A stretch of DNA of 64,000 nucleotides from Mixophyes australis (lineage: Eukaryota > Chordata > Amphibia > Anura > Limnodynastidae): the NCBI GenBank assembly GCA_036250195.1, contig JAVHZZ010000003.1, positions 34,502,335 through 34,566,334 on the forward strand. The letters are read 5' to 3'. Positions 10,265 to 19,907 of this stretch are shown in pieces. Position numbers and translations under genes: made by a program. Below the pieces are notes generated by a model. That model saw only the letters and a program-made list of their open reading frames with translations. It had not been told where the DNA came from and did not search any database. Within the stretch, counting starts at the first letter, position 1. Every line of letters begins with the position of its first letter.

Positions 10265-10820
10265 GCTGTGACTGGATCACGTATAAATAACTTATGGTAT
10301 AAATTTATTTAAGGGAAATAGCGCAGGGCGCTTATTTATATAATTGCACATGCACCTATTTTTGATATTGTGTATATTTTGGTAAGGGAAATCATTAATT
10401 TCTGAGACCAGGGGAAGAAATTTGTTTCTTGTTTAGCCTTGCTAGAGGAAATGTATTATTTCTTAAGGTATATATCTGATACAATAAGCCTTTGTGGATG
10501 GAAGCCTTTTCTGTATTGTGATGTGGGGAAATGGCTTGTTTAGGGTTTGTGCTGTTTTGTGTGGATGTGTATTCTGAACTGTCTGAAGAAAGGCCCATAT
10601 GTTAATCAGGCCTTTTGATGTGTGAGGCATTTTGAAAACAGGAAGGGTTAATTAAGACTTTGCTATTAGATTTCCTGTGTCTAAAAACAAGATGCAGGAC
10701 ATCACTGAATTTGTAACATATCACAGATAAGTGTAAATATTGTTAGCTTTGCAATAGATGTAAATCTAAGTTTTGGTAAACCGGTTACATCCTGATTCTA
10801 AAAATAGCCTGTGTCCAAAT
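10265..10820 (+). mobile_element. Left part (U3) of a retroviral-type LTR, interrupted by the hAT
   Basis: This AT-rich, non-coding stretch contains near-repeats of GGAAATNATTNATTTCT (about 10387-10470), as in enhancer-bearing U3 regions. It ends exactly at the hAT target site GTCCAAAT (10813-10820). The continuation after the hAT (19315 on) supplies a TATA box and polyadenylation signal, so the two parts form one LTR. The left boundary is approximate. Confidence 0.5.
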
Positions 10821-10925
10821 TAGGGATGAGCGCACTCGGATTTCCTGAATCCGAGCCCACCCGAACGTTGCGGATCCGAGTCGGATCCGAGACAGATCCG
10901 GGTATTGGCGCCAAATTCAAAAGTG
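10821..10925 (+). promoter_or_regulatory. hAT left terminus with subterminal motif cluster
   Basis: After the TAGGGATG end comes a hairpin CTCGGATT-TCCTG-AATCCGAG (about 10836-10856), followed by GATCCGAG, CGGATCCGAG and GATCCGGG. The right end (19175-19300) carries AAATCCGAATCC, AAATCCGAACC and AATCCGGATCC. Such repeated subterminal motifs are where hAT transposases generally bind; here that role is inferred. Confidence 0.65.
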
Positions 10926-10974
10926 AAACTGAGGCTCTGACTCATAATCCCGTTGTCGGATCTCGCGATACTCG

Positions 10975-11015
10975 GATCCTATAAATTCCCCGCTAGTCGC
11001 CGCCATCTTCACTCG
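10975..11015 (+). promoter_or_regulatory. hAT transposase promoter
   Basis: TATAAATT lies at 10980-10987, and GCCGCCATCTTC, a good YY1-type site often seen at start sites, follows at about 10999-11010. Transcription would run rightwards into the leader and the transposase gene about 1.9 kb away. A relative at 26699 keeps a similar GCGCCATTTGAGAGAGGG stretch. Confidence 0.6.
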
Positions 11016-11039
11016 GGCATTGATCAGGGTAGAGGGAGG

Positions 11040-11195
11040 GTGTGTTAGGTGGTCCTCTGTGCTGTTTAGTTCTGTGCTGTTTAGTTCTGTGCTGTTTAGT
11101 TCTGTGCTGTTTAGTGCTGTGCTGTGCTGTGCTGTTTAGTGCTGTGCTGTGCTGTGCTGTGCTGTGCTGTGCTGTGCTGTGTTCTGCAGTATCAG
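11040..11195 (+). repeat. GCTGT-rich simple repeat in the hAT leader
   Basis: The 16-bp unit TGTGCTGTTTAGTTC is repeated and then gives way to pure GCTGT pentamers. Nothing here is a convincing reading frame. Confidence 0.8.
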
Positions 11196-11399
11196 TCCAG
11201 TGGTGCTGTGTGCTGTGCTCTGTCCTTCTGAGGTCAGTGGTGCTGCTGGGTCCTGTGCTGTGTCCTGTTCAGTCCAGTGGTGCTGTGTCCTGTGCTCTGT
11301 GCTTCTAAGGGCATAGTTATTTCCCCAATATTCCCCTGTGTTTAAAAAAATAAAAAAAAGTTTTTTTAAAAAATACCAAAAACTACTTTAATATTTTTT

Positions 11400-12850
11400 A
11401 ATTACCACAAAATTTGCACAACCAATCCTGCAGTATAAGCCCATTGGTACTGCAATATTACCAAGTTCACACATTCAGCAGTAAAAGTCCAGTGGTACTG
11501 CAATATTACAAAGTTTACACATTCTGCAGTATCAGTCCAGTGGTGCTGTGTCCTGTGCTCTGTCCTGCTGAGTTCCGTAGTGCTGCTGGGTCCTGTGCCG
11601 TGTCCTGTTCAGTCCAGTGGTGCTGTGTCCTGTGCTCTGTGCTTCTAAGGGCATAGTTATTTCCCCATTATTCCCAAGTTTTTAAAAAATTAAAAAAAAG
11701 TAAAAAAAAATAAAAAATTAAAAAAAAATAAAAAAATATAATAATTATAACCAAATTTGCAAAACCAATCCTGCAGTATAAGTCCATTGGTACTGCAATA
11801 TTACCAAGTTCACACATTCAGCAGTAAAAGTCCAGTGGTACTGCAATATTACAAAGTTTACACATTCTGCAGTATCAGTCCAGTGGTGCTGTGTCCTGTG
11901 CTCTGTCCTGCTGAGTTCCGTAGTGCTGCTGGGTCCTGTGCCGTGTCCTGTTCAGTCCAGTGGTGCTGTGTCCTGTGCTCTGTGCTTCTAAGGGCATAGT
12001 TATTTCCCCAATATTCCCCTGTGTTTAAAAAAATAAAAAAAAGTTTTTTTTAAAAAATACCAAAAACTACTTTAATATTTTTTAATTACCACCAAATTTG
12101 CAAAACCAATCCTGCAGTATAAGCCCATTGGTACTGCAATATTACCAAGTTCACACATTCAGCAGTAAAAGTCCAGTGGTACTGCAATATTACAAAGTTT
12201 ACACATTCTGCAGTATCAGTCCAGTGGTGCTGTGTCCTGTGCTCTGTCCTGCTGAGTTCCGTAGTGCTGCTGGATCCTGTGCCGTGTCCTGTTCAGTCCA
12301 GTGGTGCTGTGTCCTGTGCTCTGTGCTTCTAAGGGCATAGTTATTTCCCCACTATTCCCAAGTTTTTTAAAAATAAGAAAAAAGTAAAAAAAAATAAAAA
12401 ATTAAAAAAAAAAAAAATATATAATAATTATAACCAAATTTGTAAAACCAATCCAGCAGTATAAGTCCATTGGTACTGCAATATTACCAAGTTCACACAT
12501 TCAGCAGTAAAAGTCCAGTGGTACTGCAATATTACAAAGTTTACACATTCTGCAGTATCAGTCCAGTGGTGCTGTGTCCTGTGCTCTGTCCTGCTGAGTT
12601 CCGTAGTGCTGCTGGATCCTGTGCCGTGTCCTGTTCAGTCCAGTGGTGCTGTGTCCTGTGCTCTGTGCTTCTAAGGACATAGTTATTTCCCCACTATTCC
12701 CAAGTTTTTTAAAAATAAGAAAAAAGTAAAAAAAAAAAAAAAATTAAAAAAAAAAAAAATATATAATAATTATAACCAAATTTGTAAAACCAATCCAGCA
12801 GTATAAGTCCATTGGTACTGCAATATTACCAAGTTCACACATTCTGCAGT
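11400..12850 (+). repeat. About 4.3 copies of a 341-343-bp tandem repeat in the hAT leader
   Basis: Each unit holds CAATCCTGCAGTATAAG, AGCAGTAAAAGTCCAGTGG, TGTCCTGTGCTCTGTCCTGC and an A/T-rich homopolymer segment. Equivalent points fall at 11414, 11757 and 12098. The last, partial copy ends about 20 bases before the transposase start codon. The 80-residue frames in each unit begin with TTG rather than ATG, and their conservation follows from the repeat itself. Confidence 0.9.
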
Positions 12851-12867
12851 ATCTTGTGCTACATATA

Positions 12868-15800
12868 ATGGAGACCAAAAATTTGGAGGATAAAGTAGGG
12901 AAAGATCAAGACCCACTTCCTCCTAATGCTGAAGCTGCTGCCACTAGTCATGACATAGACGATGAAATGCCATCAACGTCGTCTTCCAAGCCCGATGCCC
13001 AATCTCGTAGTACCGGGCATGTAAAATCCAAAAAGCCCAAGTTAAGAAAAAGTAGCAAAAAGAGAAACTTAAAATCATCTGAGGAGAAACGTAAAGTTGC
13101 CAATATGCCATTTACGACACGGAGTGGCAAGGAACGGCTTAGGCCCTGGCCCGTGTTCATGACTAGTGGTTCAGCTTCACCCACGGATCTTAGCCCTCCT
13201 CCTCCTCCCCCCCCCTACAAAAAATTGAAGAGAGTTATGCTGTCAGCAACAAAACAGCAAACAACTCTGCCTTCTAAAGAGAAATTATCACAAATCCCCA
13301 AGGCGAGTCCAAGCGTGTTGGTGGTTGTCAAGCCTGACCTTCCCATCACTGTACTTCCCATCACTGTACGGGAAGAGGTGGCTCGGGAGGAGGCTATTGA
13401 TGATGTAGCTGGCGCTGTGGAGGAACTTGATGATGAGGATGGTGATGTGGTTATTGTAAATGAGGCACCAGGGGGGGAAACAGCTGATGTCCATGGGATG
13501 AAAAAGCCCATCGTCATGCCTGGTCAGAAGACCAAAAAATGCACCTCTTCGGTCTGGAGTTATTTTTATCCAAATCCAGACAACCAATGTATGGCAATAT
13601 GTAGCTTATGTAAAGCTCAAATAAGCAGGGGTAAGGATCTTGCCCACCTAGGAACATCCTCCCTTATACGTCACCTGAATAACCTTCATAGTTCAGTGGT
13701 TAGTTCAGGAACTGGGGCTAGGACCCTCATCGGTACAGGGACACCTAAATCCCGTGGTCCAGTTGGATACACACCAGCAACACCCTCCTCGTCAACTTCC
13801 TCCACAATCTCCATCAGATTCAGTCCTGCAGCCCAAGTCAGCAGCCAGACTGAGTCCTCCTCAATACGGGATTCATCCGAGGAATCCTGCAGCGGTACGC
13901 CTACTACTGCCACTGCTGCTGTTGCTGCTGTTAGTCGGTCATCTTCCCAGAGGGGAAGTCGTAAGACCGCTAAGTCTTTCACCAAACAATTGACCGTCCA
14001 ACAGTCGTTTGCCATGACCACCAAATACGATAGTAGTCACCCTATTGCAAAGCGTATAACTGCGGCTGTAACTGCAATGTTGGTGTTAGACGTGCGCCCG
14101 GTGTCCGCCATCAGTGGAGTGGGATTTAGAGGGTTGATGGAGGTATTGTGTCCCCGGTACCAAATCCCCTCGAGATTCCACTTCACTAGGCAGGCGATAC
14201 CAAAAATGTACAGAGAAGTACGATCAAGTGTCCTCAGTGCTCTTAAAAATGCGGTTGTACCCACTGTCCACTTAACCACGGACATGTGGACAAGTGGTTC
14301 TGGGCAAACGAAGGACTATATGACTGTGACAGCCCACTGGGTTGATGCATCCCCTTCCGCAGCAACAGCAACAGCTGCATCAGTAGCAGCATCTACAAAA
14401 TGGCTGCTCATGCAAAGGCAGGCAACATTGTGCATTACAGGCTTTAATAAGAGGCACAACGCTGACAACATATTAGAGAAAATGAGGGAAATTATCTCCC
14501 AGTGGCTTACCCCACTTAGACTCTCATGGGGATTTGTGGTGTCAGACAATGCCAGTAACATTGTGCGGGCATTAAATATGGGCAATTTCCAGCACGTCCC
14601 ATGTTTTGCCCACACCATTAATTTGGTGGTGCAGCATTACCTCAAGAGTGACAGGGGTGTGCAGGAGATGCTTGCGGTGGCCCGCAAAATTGCTGGACAC
14701 TTTCGGCATTCAGCCAGTGCCTACCGCAGACTAGAGGCACATCAAAAAAGCTTGAACCTGCCCTGCCATCACCTCAAACAAGAGGTTGTGACGCGCTGGA
14801 ACTCCACCCTCTATATGCTGCAGAGGATGGAGGAGCAGCAAAAGGCCATTCAGGCCTACACAGCCACCTACGACATAGGCAAAGGAGTGGGGATGCGCCT
14901 GAGTCAAGCGCAGTGGAGACTGATTTCCGTGTTGTGCAAGGTTCTGCAGCCATTTGAACTTGCCACACGAGAAGTCAGTTCCGACACTGCCAGCTTGAGT
15001 CAGGTCATTCCCCTGATCAGGCTGTTGCAGAAGCAGCTGGAGAAAGTGAGGGAGGAGCTGGTAAGCCATTGCGATTACAGCAAGCATGTAGCTCTTGTGG
15101 ATGTAGCCCTTCGTACGCTTTGCCAGGATCCGAGGGTGGTCACTCTTTTAAAGTCAGAGGAATACATTCTGGCCACCGTGCTCGATCCTCGGTTTAAAGC
15201 GTATGTTGTGTCTCTGTTTCCGGCGGACACAAGTCTACAGCGGTGCAAAGACCTGCTGGTCAGGAGATTGTCCTCTGAAGAGGACCGTGACATGCCAACA
15301 GCTCCACCCTCATTTTCTTCCACATCTATGGCTGCGAGGAAAAAGCTCAGTTTTCCCAAAAGAGGCACTGGCGGGGATGCTGATAACATCTGGTCCGGAC
15401 TGAAGGACCTGCCAACCATTGCAGACATGTCTACTCTCGCTGCATTGGATGCTGTCACAATAGAAAAAATTGTGGATGATTACTTTGCTGACACCATCCA
15501 AGTAGACATGTCAGACAGTCCATATTGTTACTGGCAGGAAAAAAAGGCAGTTTGGAAGCCCCTGTACAAACTGGCTCTATTTTACCTGAGTTGTCCCCCC
15601 TCCAGTGTGTACTCGGAAAGAGTTTTTAGTGCAGCGGGGAACCTGGTCAGTGAGCGGCGAAGGAGGTTGCTTCCTCACAACGTTGAAAAAATGATGTTTA
15701 TAAAAATGAATAATCAATTCCTCAATGAAGTACAGCACTGCCCTCCAGATACTACAGAGGGACCTGTGGTTGTGGAGTCCAGCGGGGACGAATTGATAAT

Positions 15801-15879
15801 GTGTGATGAGGAGGAAGTACACACTGTAGGGGGAGAGGAATCAGAGGTTGAGGATGAGGACGACATCTTGCCTCAGTAG
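12868..15879 (+). CDS. hAT transposase with BED zinc finger (ZBED-like), intact
   Basis: A single uninterrupted frame of 1003 codons. The first ATG is at 12868; the frame is open slightly upstream, but only from a GTG. Residues 53-78 are Lys/Arg-rich, a likely nuclear localisation signal. A BED-type zinc finger spans about W230-H274 with C245-X2-C248 and H269-X4-H274. The RNase H-like catalytic domain shows TTDMWTS (D472), VVSDNASN (D560), CFAHTINL (C579, H582) and TRWNSTLYML. The C-terminal dimerisation block PPSSVYSERVFSAAGN contains E917, the candidate third catalytic residue. The tail is strongly acidic. It should cut and paste hAT ends in the nucleus by the DDE mechanism. The length exceeds that of short hAT transposases such as Hermes because of the extended N-terminus. 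No frameshift or missing key residue is visible. Related vertebrate host proteins (ZBED family) exist, but the terminal repeats and target duplication mark this as a transposon gene. Confidence 0.95.
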   Translation: METKNLEDKVGKDQDPLPPNAEAAATSHDIDDEMPSTSSSKPDAQSRSTGHVKSKKPKLRKSSKKRNLKSSEEKRKVANMPFTTRSGKERLRPWPVFMTSGSASPTDLSPPPPPPPYKKLKRVMLSATKQQTTLPSKEKLSQIPKASPSVLVVVKPDLPITVLPITVREEVAREEAIDDVAGAVEELDDEDGDVVIVNEAPGGETADVHGMKKPIVMPGQKTKKCTSSVWSYFYPNPDNQCMAICSLCKAQISRGKDLAHLGTSSLIRHLNNLHSSVVSSGTGARTLIGTGTPKSRGPVGYTPATPSSSTSSTISIRFSPAAQVSSQTESSSIRDSSEESCSGTPTTATAAVAAVSRSSSQRGSRKTAKSFTKQLTVQQSFAMTTKYDSSHPIAKRITAAVTAMLVLDVRPVSAISGVGFRGLMEVLCPRYQIPSRFHFTRQAIPKMYREVRSSVLSALKNAVVPTVHLTTDMWTSGSGQTKDYMTVTAHWVDASPSAATATAASVAASTKWLLMQRQATLCITGFNKRHNADNILEKMREIISQWLTPLRLSWGFVVSDNASNIVRALNMGNFQHVPCFAHTINLVVQHYLKSDRGVQEMLAVARKIAGHFRHSASAYRRLEAHQKSLNLPCHHLKQEVVTRWNSTLYMLQRMEEQQKAIQAYTATYDIGKGVGMRLSQAQWRLISVLCKVLQPFELATREVSSDTASLSQVIPLIRLLQKQLEKVREELVSHCDYSKHVALVDVALRTLCQDPRVVTLLKSEEYILATVLDPRFKAYVVSLFPADTSLQRCKDLLVRRLSSEEDRDMPTAPPSFSSTSMAARKKLSFPKRGTGGDADNIWSGLKDLPTIADMSTLAALDAVTIEKIVDDYFADTIQVDMSDSPYCYWQEKKAVWKPLYKLALFYLSCPPSSVYSERVFSAAGNLVSERRRRLLPHNVEKMMFIKMNNQFLNEVQHCPPDTTEGPVVVESSGDELIMCDEEEVHTVGGEESEVEDEDDILPQ

Positions 15880-16514
15880 AGCCTGTTTAGTCTGTACAGG
15901 GAGAGATGAATAGCTTTTTTGGTGTCGGGGCCCAAACAAACCAATCATTTCAGTCAAAGTTGTTTGGTAGGCCCTGTCGCTGAAATGATTTGTGTGTTAA
16001 AGTGTGCATGTCCTATTTCAACAGCAGACCTCTCAACTGCAGCTCATCCCTCCTCTGCGGGGATAATGTCTCCTGTGCTCTGACACGTCACTCTGTGTAC
16101 TCTCAGCCTCAGGATCTGACACTACAGCTACCATGCCTCTTGTAGCAGCCCTCACTCCAGGGCCTCTTCCATGTGCAGTGTCCCCCTCTCTCTTGGGTTC
16201 ACTATAGTGGCATGGAGTTCTCCCCCATCATCCAGGGCACACATTCCTTGCCCTGGCTCAGTCACCACGCTCAGACTTCCAGGCAATGCTGGGGGAGCCT
16301 GGGAGCTTCCACCCCAGGTCCCCAGCTACAACTCTCCTCTCCTGTGTCTTCTCTCTCTTTCTGACACTTTAAAGATCGTGCCTTTAAATGAAAAAGTCAG
16401 TCTTCATTGCACGACTATGTGCAAGTGCAACAGGGACATTTTTTTGGGTTTACAAAGTCAAACAATAACACTACGACCCTGTCTGTCTGGGGTCTGTCAA
16501 TGACGAATTGTCTG
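15880..16514 (+). other. hAT 3' region, non-repetitive part
   Basis: I see no gene. Segment 16373-16500 is repeated about 546 bp downstream (from 16919), so a larger duplication covers both blocks. No clear AATAAA polyadenylation signal was found close to the stop codon. Confidence 0.5.
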
Positions 16515-17440
16515 GAGCATGTTTGGAGGAGGTATTGTGGCCCCGGTATCAAATTGGGTACCGGGGCCACCCCACTATGCAGTCCAGATACTTGTTTGGT
16601 GGAATTCCGACACGTGGAGGGTTTTTAAATTATATTGTGGCCTCGGTACCAAATTGTGTACCGGGGCCACCCCACTACGCAGTCCAGATACTTGTTTGGT
16701 GGAATTCAGACCAGTTGAGGGTTTTATTATTATATTGTGTGGACCACTCTATCTATACCACACTACAACTCTATACCACTCTATTTCCTACTTTAATTCT
16801 ATTTAATTCTATTTCCTACTTTAATTCTATTACTAATTAATTACCATAAAGAGGAACAAAAAAAACCAATTTTACCAAAAGTATAATATGACTTAGACTT
16901 ACAAACACTACACTTGAAAGATCGTGCCTTTAAATGAAAAAGTCAGTCTTCATTGCACGACTATGTGCAACAGGGACAGTTTTTTTGTTTACAAAGTCAA
17001 CTAATAACACTTGGACCCTGTCTGTCTTTAACATACTTGATGGGATCTCAATGACGAATTGTCTGTAGCATGTTTGGAGGAGGTATTGTGGCCCCGGTAT
17101 CAAATTGGGTACCGGGGCCACCCCACTACGCAGTCCAGATACTTGTTTGGTGGAATTCTGACACGTGGAGGGTGTATTTATTTTATTGTGGCCCCGGTAT
17201 CAAATTGGGTACCGGGGCCACCCCACTACGCAGTCCAGATACTTGTTTGGTGGAATTCTGACACGTGGAGGGTGTATTTATTTTATTGTGGCCCCGGTAT
17301 CAAATTGGGTACCGGGGCCACCCCACTACGCAGTCCAGATACTTGTTTGGTGGAATTCTGACACGTGGAGGGTTTTTTAATTATATTGTGGCCTCGGTAC
17401 CAAATTGTGTACCGGGGCCACCACACTACGCAGTCAAGAT
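16515..17440 (+). repeat. 100-bp satellite in the hAT 3' region, each unit with a perfect hairpin
   Basis: Units start at GCCCCGGTAT at 17091, 17191 and 17291, with a variant at 17391, an exact 100-bp period. A second block at 16539-16740 is related by a duplication shifted about 546 bp. Each unit contains GGCCCCGGTA and TACCGGGGCC, a perfect 10-bp inverted repeat around a short loop, followed by CACTACGCAGTCCAGATAC. The GGAGGTATTGTGGCCCCGGT start resembles the transposase gene at about 14138-14160. Confidence 0.9.
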
Positions 17441-17514
17441 AGATAGATGCGTATCATAGATAAAGTACATTCAGTGGTGTGGGGCAAATTGAAAAATATT
17501 CCAAATGCACTGAC

Positions 17515-17592
17515 ATTATCAAAAACAAGAGGTTGTCACACGCTAAAACTCCAACATGTATATGATGGAGAGGATGGAGGAGCAGCCGTATG
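17515..17592 (+). pseudogene. Scrap of hAT transposase coding sequence
   Basis: AACAAGAGGTTGTCACACGC and GAGAGGATGGAGGAGCAGC match the transposase gene at about 14778-14838, where it encodes QEVVTRWNSTLYMLQRMEEQQ, with scattered substitutions and one changed stretch. It is a decayed internal copy of the element's own gene embedded between its two satellites. Confidence 0.8.
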
Positions 17593-17624
17593 TGTAGTGT
17601 AATGCAGATCTGTTGAAGGTTTTT

Positions 17625-18990
17625 TATATATTTTATTGTGGTGCCCAGTGCCCACTCCTCTACGCAGTCCAGGTACATTTATTGGTGCGAATCATAAAAG
17701 TTCAGGGTTTTTAATATATCTTGTGGTGACCCACTCCTCTACGCAGTCCAGGTACATTTATTGGTGCGATTCATAAAAGTTCAGGGTTTTTAATATATTG
17801 TGGTGACCCACTCCTCTACGCAGTCCAGGTACATTTATTGGTGCGAATCAAACAAGTTGATGGTTTTCTTATTATATATATTGTGGTGACCCACTCCTCT
17901 ACGCAGTCCAGGTACATTTATTGGTGCGATTCATAAAAGTTCAGGGTTTTTAATATATTGTGGTGACCCACTCCTCTACGCAGTCCAGGTACATTTATTG
18001 GTGCGAATCATAAAAGTTCAGGGTTTTTAATATATCTTGTGGTGACCCACTCCTCTACGCAGTCCAGGTACAATTATTGGTGCGAATCATAAAAGTTCAG
18101 GGTTTTTAATATATTGTGGTGACCCACTCCTCTACGCAGTCCAGGTACATTTATTGGTGCGAATCATAAAAGTTCAGGGTTTTTAATATATCTTGTGGTG
18201 ACCCACTCCTCTACGCAGTCCAGGTACAATTATTGGTGCGAATCATAAAAGTTCAGGGTTTTTAATATATTGTGGTGACCCACTCCTCTACGCAGTCCAG
18301 GTACAATTATTGGTGCGAATCATAAAAGTTCAGGGTTTTTAATATATTGTGGTGACCCACTCCTCTACGCAGTCCAGGTACAATTATTGGTGCGAATCAT
18401 AAAAGTTCAGGGTTTTTAAGATATTGTGGTGACCCACTCCTCTACGCAGTCCAGGTACATTTATTGGTGCGAATCATAAAAGTTCAGGGTTTTTAATATA
18501 TCTTGTGGTGACCCACTCCTCTACGCAGTCCAGGTACAATTATTGGTGCGAATCATAAAAGTTCAGGGTTTTTAATATATTGTGGTGACCCACTCCTCTA
18601 CGCAGTCCAGGTACAATTATTGGTGCGAATCATAAAAGTTCAGGGTTTTTAATATATTGTGGTGACCCACTCCTCTACGCAGTCCAGGTACAATTATTGG
18701 TGCGAATCATAAAAGTTCAGGGTTTTTAAGATATTGTGGTGACCCACTCCTCTACGCAGTCCAGGTACATTTATTGGTGCGAATCATAAAAGTTCAGGGT
18801 TTTTAATATATCTTGTGGTGACCCACTCCTCTACGCAGTCCAGGTACAATTATTGGTGCGAATCATAAAAGTTCAGGGTTTTTAATATATTGTGGTGACC
18901 CACTCCTCTACGCAGTCCAGGTACAATTATTGGTGCGAATCATAAAAGTTCAGGGTTTTTAATAGATATTGTGGTGACCCACTCCTCTAC
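17625..18990 (+). repeat. 77-bp satellite, about 17-18 copies, in the hAT 3' region
   Basis: GTGGTGACCCACTCCTCTAC recurs at 17723, 17800 and so on, a 77-bp period with few differences between copies. Some units vary by a few bases (ATATATC versus ATATATT; ACATTTATT versus ACAATTATT), and these variants recur in an ordered pattern, suggesting expansion in multi-unit blocks. The CTACGCAGTCCAGGTAC core is shared with the neighbouring 100-bp satellite. Confidence 0.92.
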
Positions 18991-19314
18991 GCAGTCCAGA
19001 AAGATACCTTGTTGCAACGTTTTGGACTAATAACTATATTGTGAGGTGTTCAGAATACACTGTAAATTAGTGGAAATGCTTGTTATTGAATGTTATTGAG
19101 GTTAATAATAGCCTAGGAGTGAAAATAAGCACAAAAACTTGATTTTTAAACTTTTTATGTTTTTTTCAAAAAAAATCCGAATCCAATACCTTAAATCCGA
19201 ACCGAGACCTTTCGTCAAGTGTTTTGCGAGACAAATCCGAACCTCAAAAATAACGAAAATCCGGATCCAAAACACAAAACACGAGACCTCAAAAGTCGCC
19301 GGTGCACATCCCTA

Positions 19315-19620
19315 GTCCAAATCTGTATAAAAAGCACTGTCCTGTACACTGAAATGTATCATTCTGACGTTCCATCTGACCTGACCACTGATACCTTTAA
19401 TCAGTGGAACTGTCCTTGTCGGGGCACCTGAGCGAAATAAAACATCACTCTTTGCTTCAAGACCCTGTTTGTCAACTTCTTCAATATTGCTGTAATCCTA
19501 TGGCCTGCAGATTAGACCCTAAATCTAATCCGTTCTCCGGCTGATTCTGAGGTTGGACTCAGCTCTTCAGTACCACCGCTCTGCAGCTAGCCTGCAGCTC
19601 TGGTCAGTGTGATAGGCCAG
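19315..19620 (+). mobile_element. Right part of the retroviral-type LTR interrupted by the hAT
   Basis: Directly after the second GTCCAAAT come TATAAAAA (19326-19333), a short transcribed-type stretch and AATAAA (19437-19442), then a U5-like segment. This is the standard TATA-R-polyadenylation order of a gammaretrovirus- or epsilonretrovirus-like LTR. The U5 end and primer-binding site could not be fixed; leader-like sequence with GGTGGCAGCATTG near 19745 may be internal sequence. No viral protein is encoded in the flank. Confidence 0.55.
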
Positions 19621-19907
19621 GGGGGGATCCATCCACAGCAACCCTGATCCATAGTAAGAGGTCCGGAGTTACCAGCCCAAGTGTACTAGCAGTGACAGTT
19701 ACCCAGAAGGAACGTGGTTCTGAGTGCCATTAAGAAGCTCAGTGGTGGCAGCATTGTAAGCCCCTCCTACTGTGGCAAGAGGGCGCATTTGGGATAACGT
19801 AAGGGAACGGTAAAGTAAGCCCAGCCGGTTCCCAGCAACAACATACAGGGTGGCATAGGCGGTCCATCCTGTCTCAGGGGCAATGAGTAGCTGATAGATA
19901 TAAAAGA
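19621..19907 (+). other. Possible non-coding leader of the old retroviral element
   Basis: I see no open frame of note. The sequence continues after the inserted LTR at 20655. Its position behind a U5-like segment is the only reason to suspect retroviral leader sequence. It could also be unrelated host DNA. Confidence 0.3.

Larger units (their letters stand above)
10821..19314 (+). mobile_element. Apparently complete autonomous hAT transposon, 8494 bp
   Basis: Both flanks carry the identical octamer GTCCAAAT (10813-10820 and 19315-19322), the 8-bp duplication typical of hAT insertion. The ends are TAGGGATGAGCGCACTCGG and CCGGTGCACATCCCTA, an 8-bp perfect terminal repeat followed by imperfect continuation. 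Inside, in order, are subterminal GGATCCGAG-type motifs, a promoter (about 10975-11015), a GCTGT-rich leader, four and a part copies of a 341-bp repeat, an intact transposase gene, a 3' region with a 100-bp satellite and a 77-bp satellite, and a right subterminal cluster of AAATCCGAA motifs (19175-19270). The undamaged gene and the exact duplication argue for a recent insertion. Whether it can still move is untested. Confidence 0.95.

Noticed and set aside
11414..12682. Four conserved 70-80 residue frames in the hAT leader
   Set aside because: They begin at TTG rather than ATG and are conserved because the 341-bp DNA unit is repeated.
12856..12867. Transposase start four codons upstream of the ATG
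   Set aside because: That position is GTG, not a normal eukaryotic start. The ATG at 12868 is preferred.
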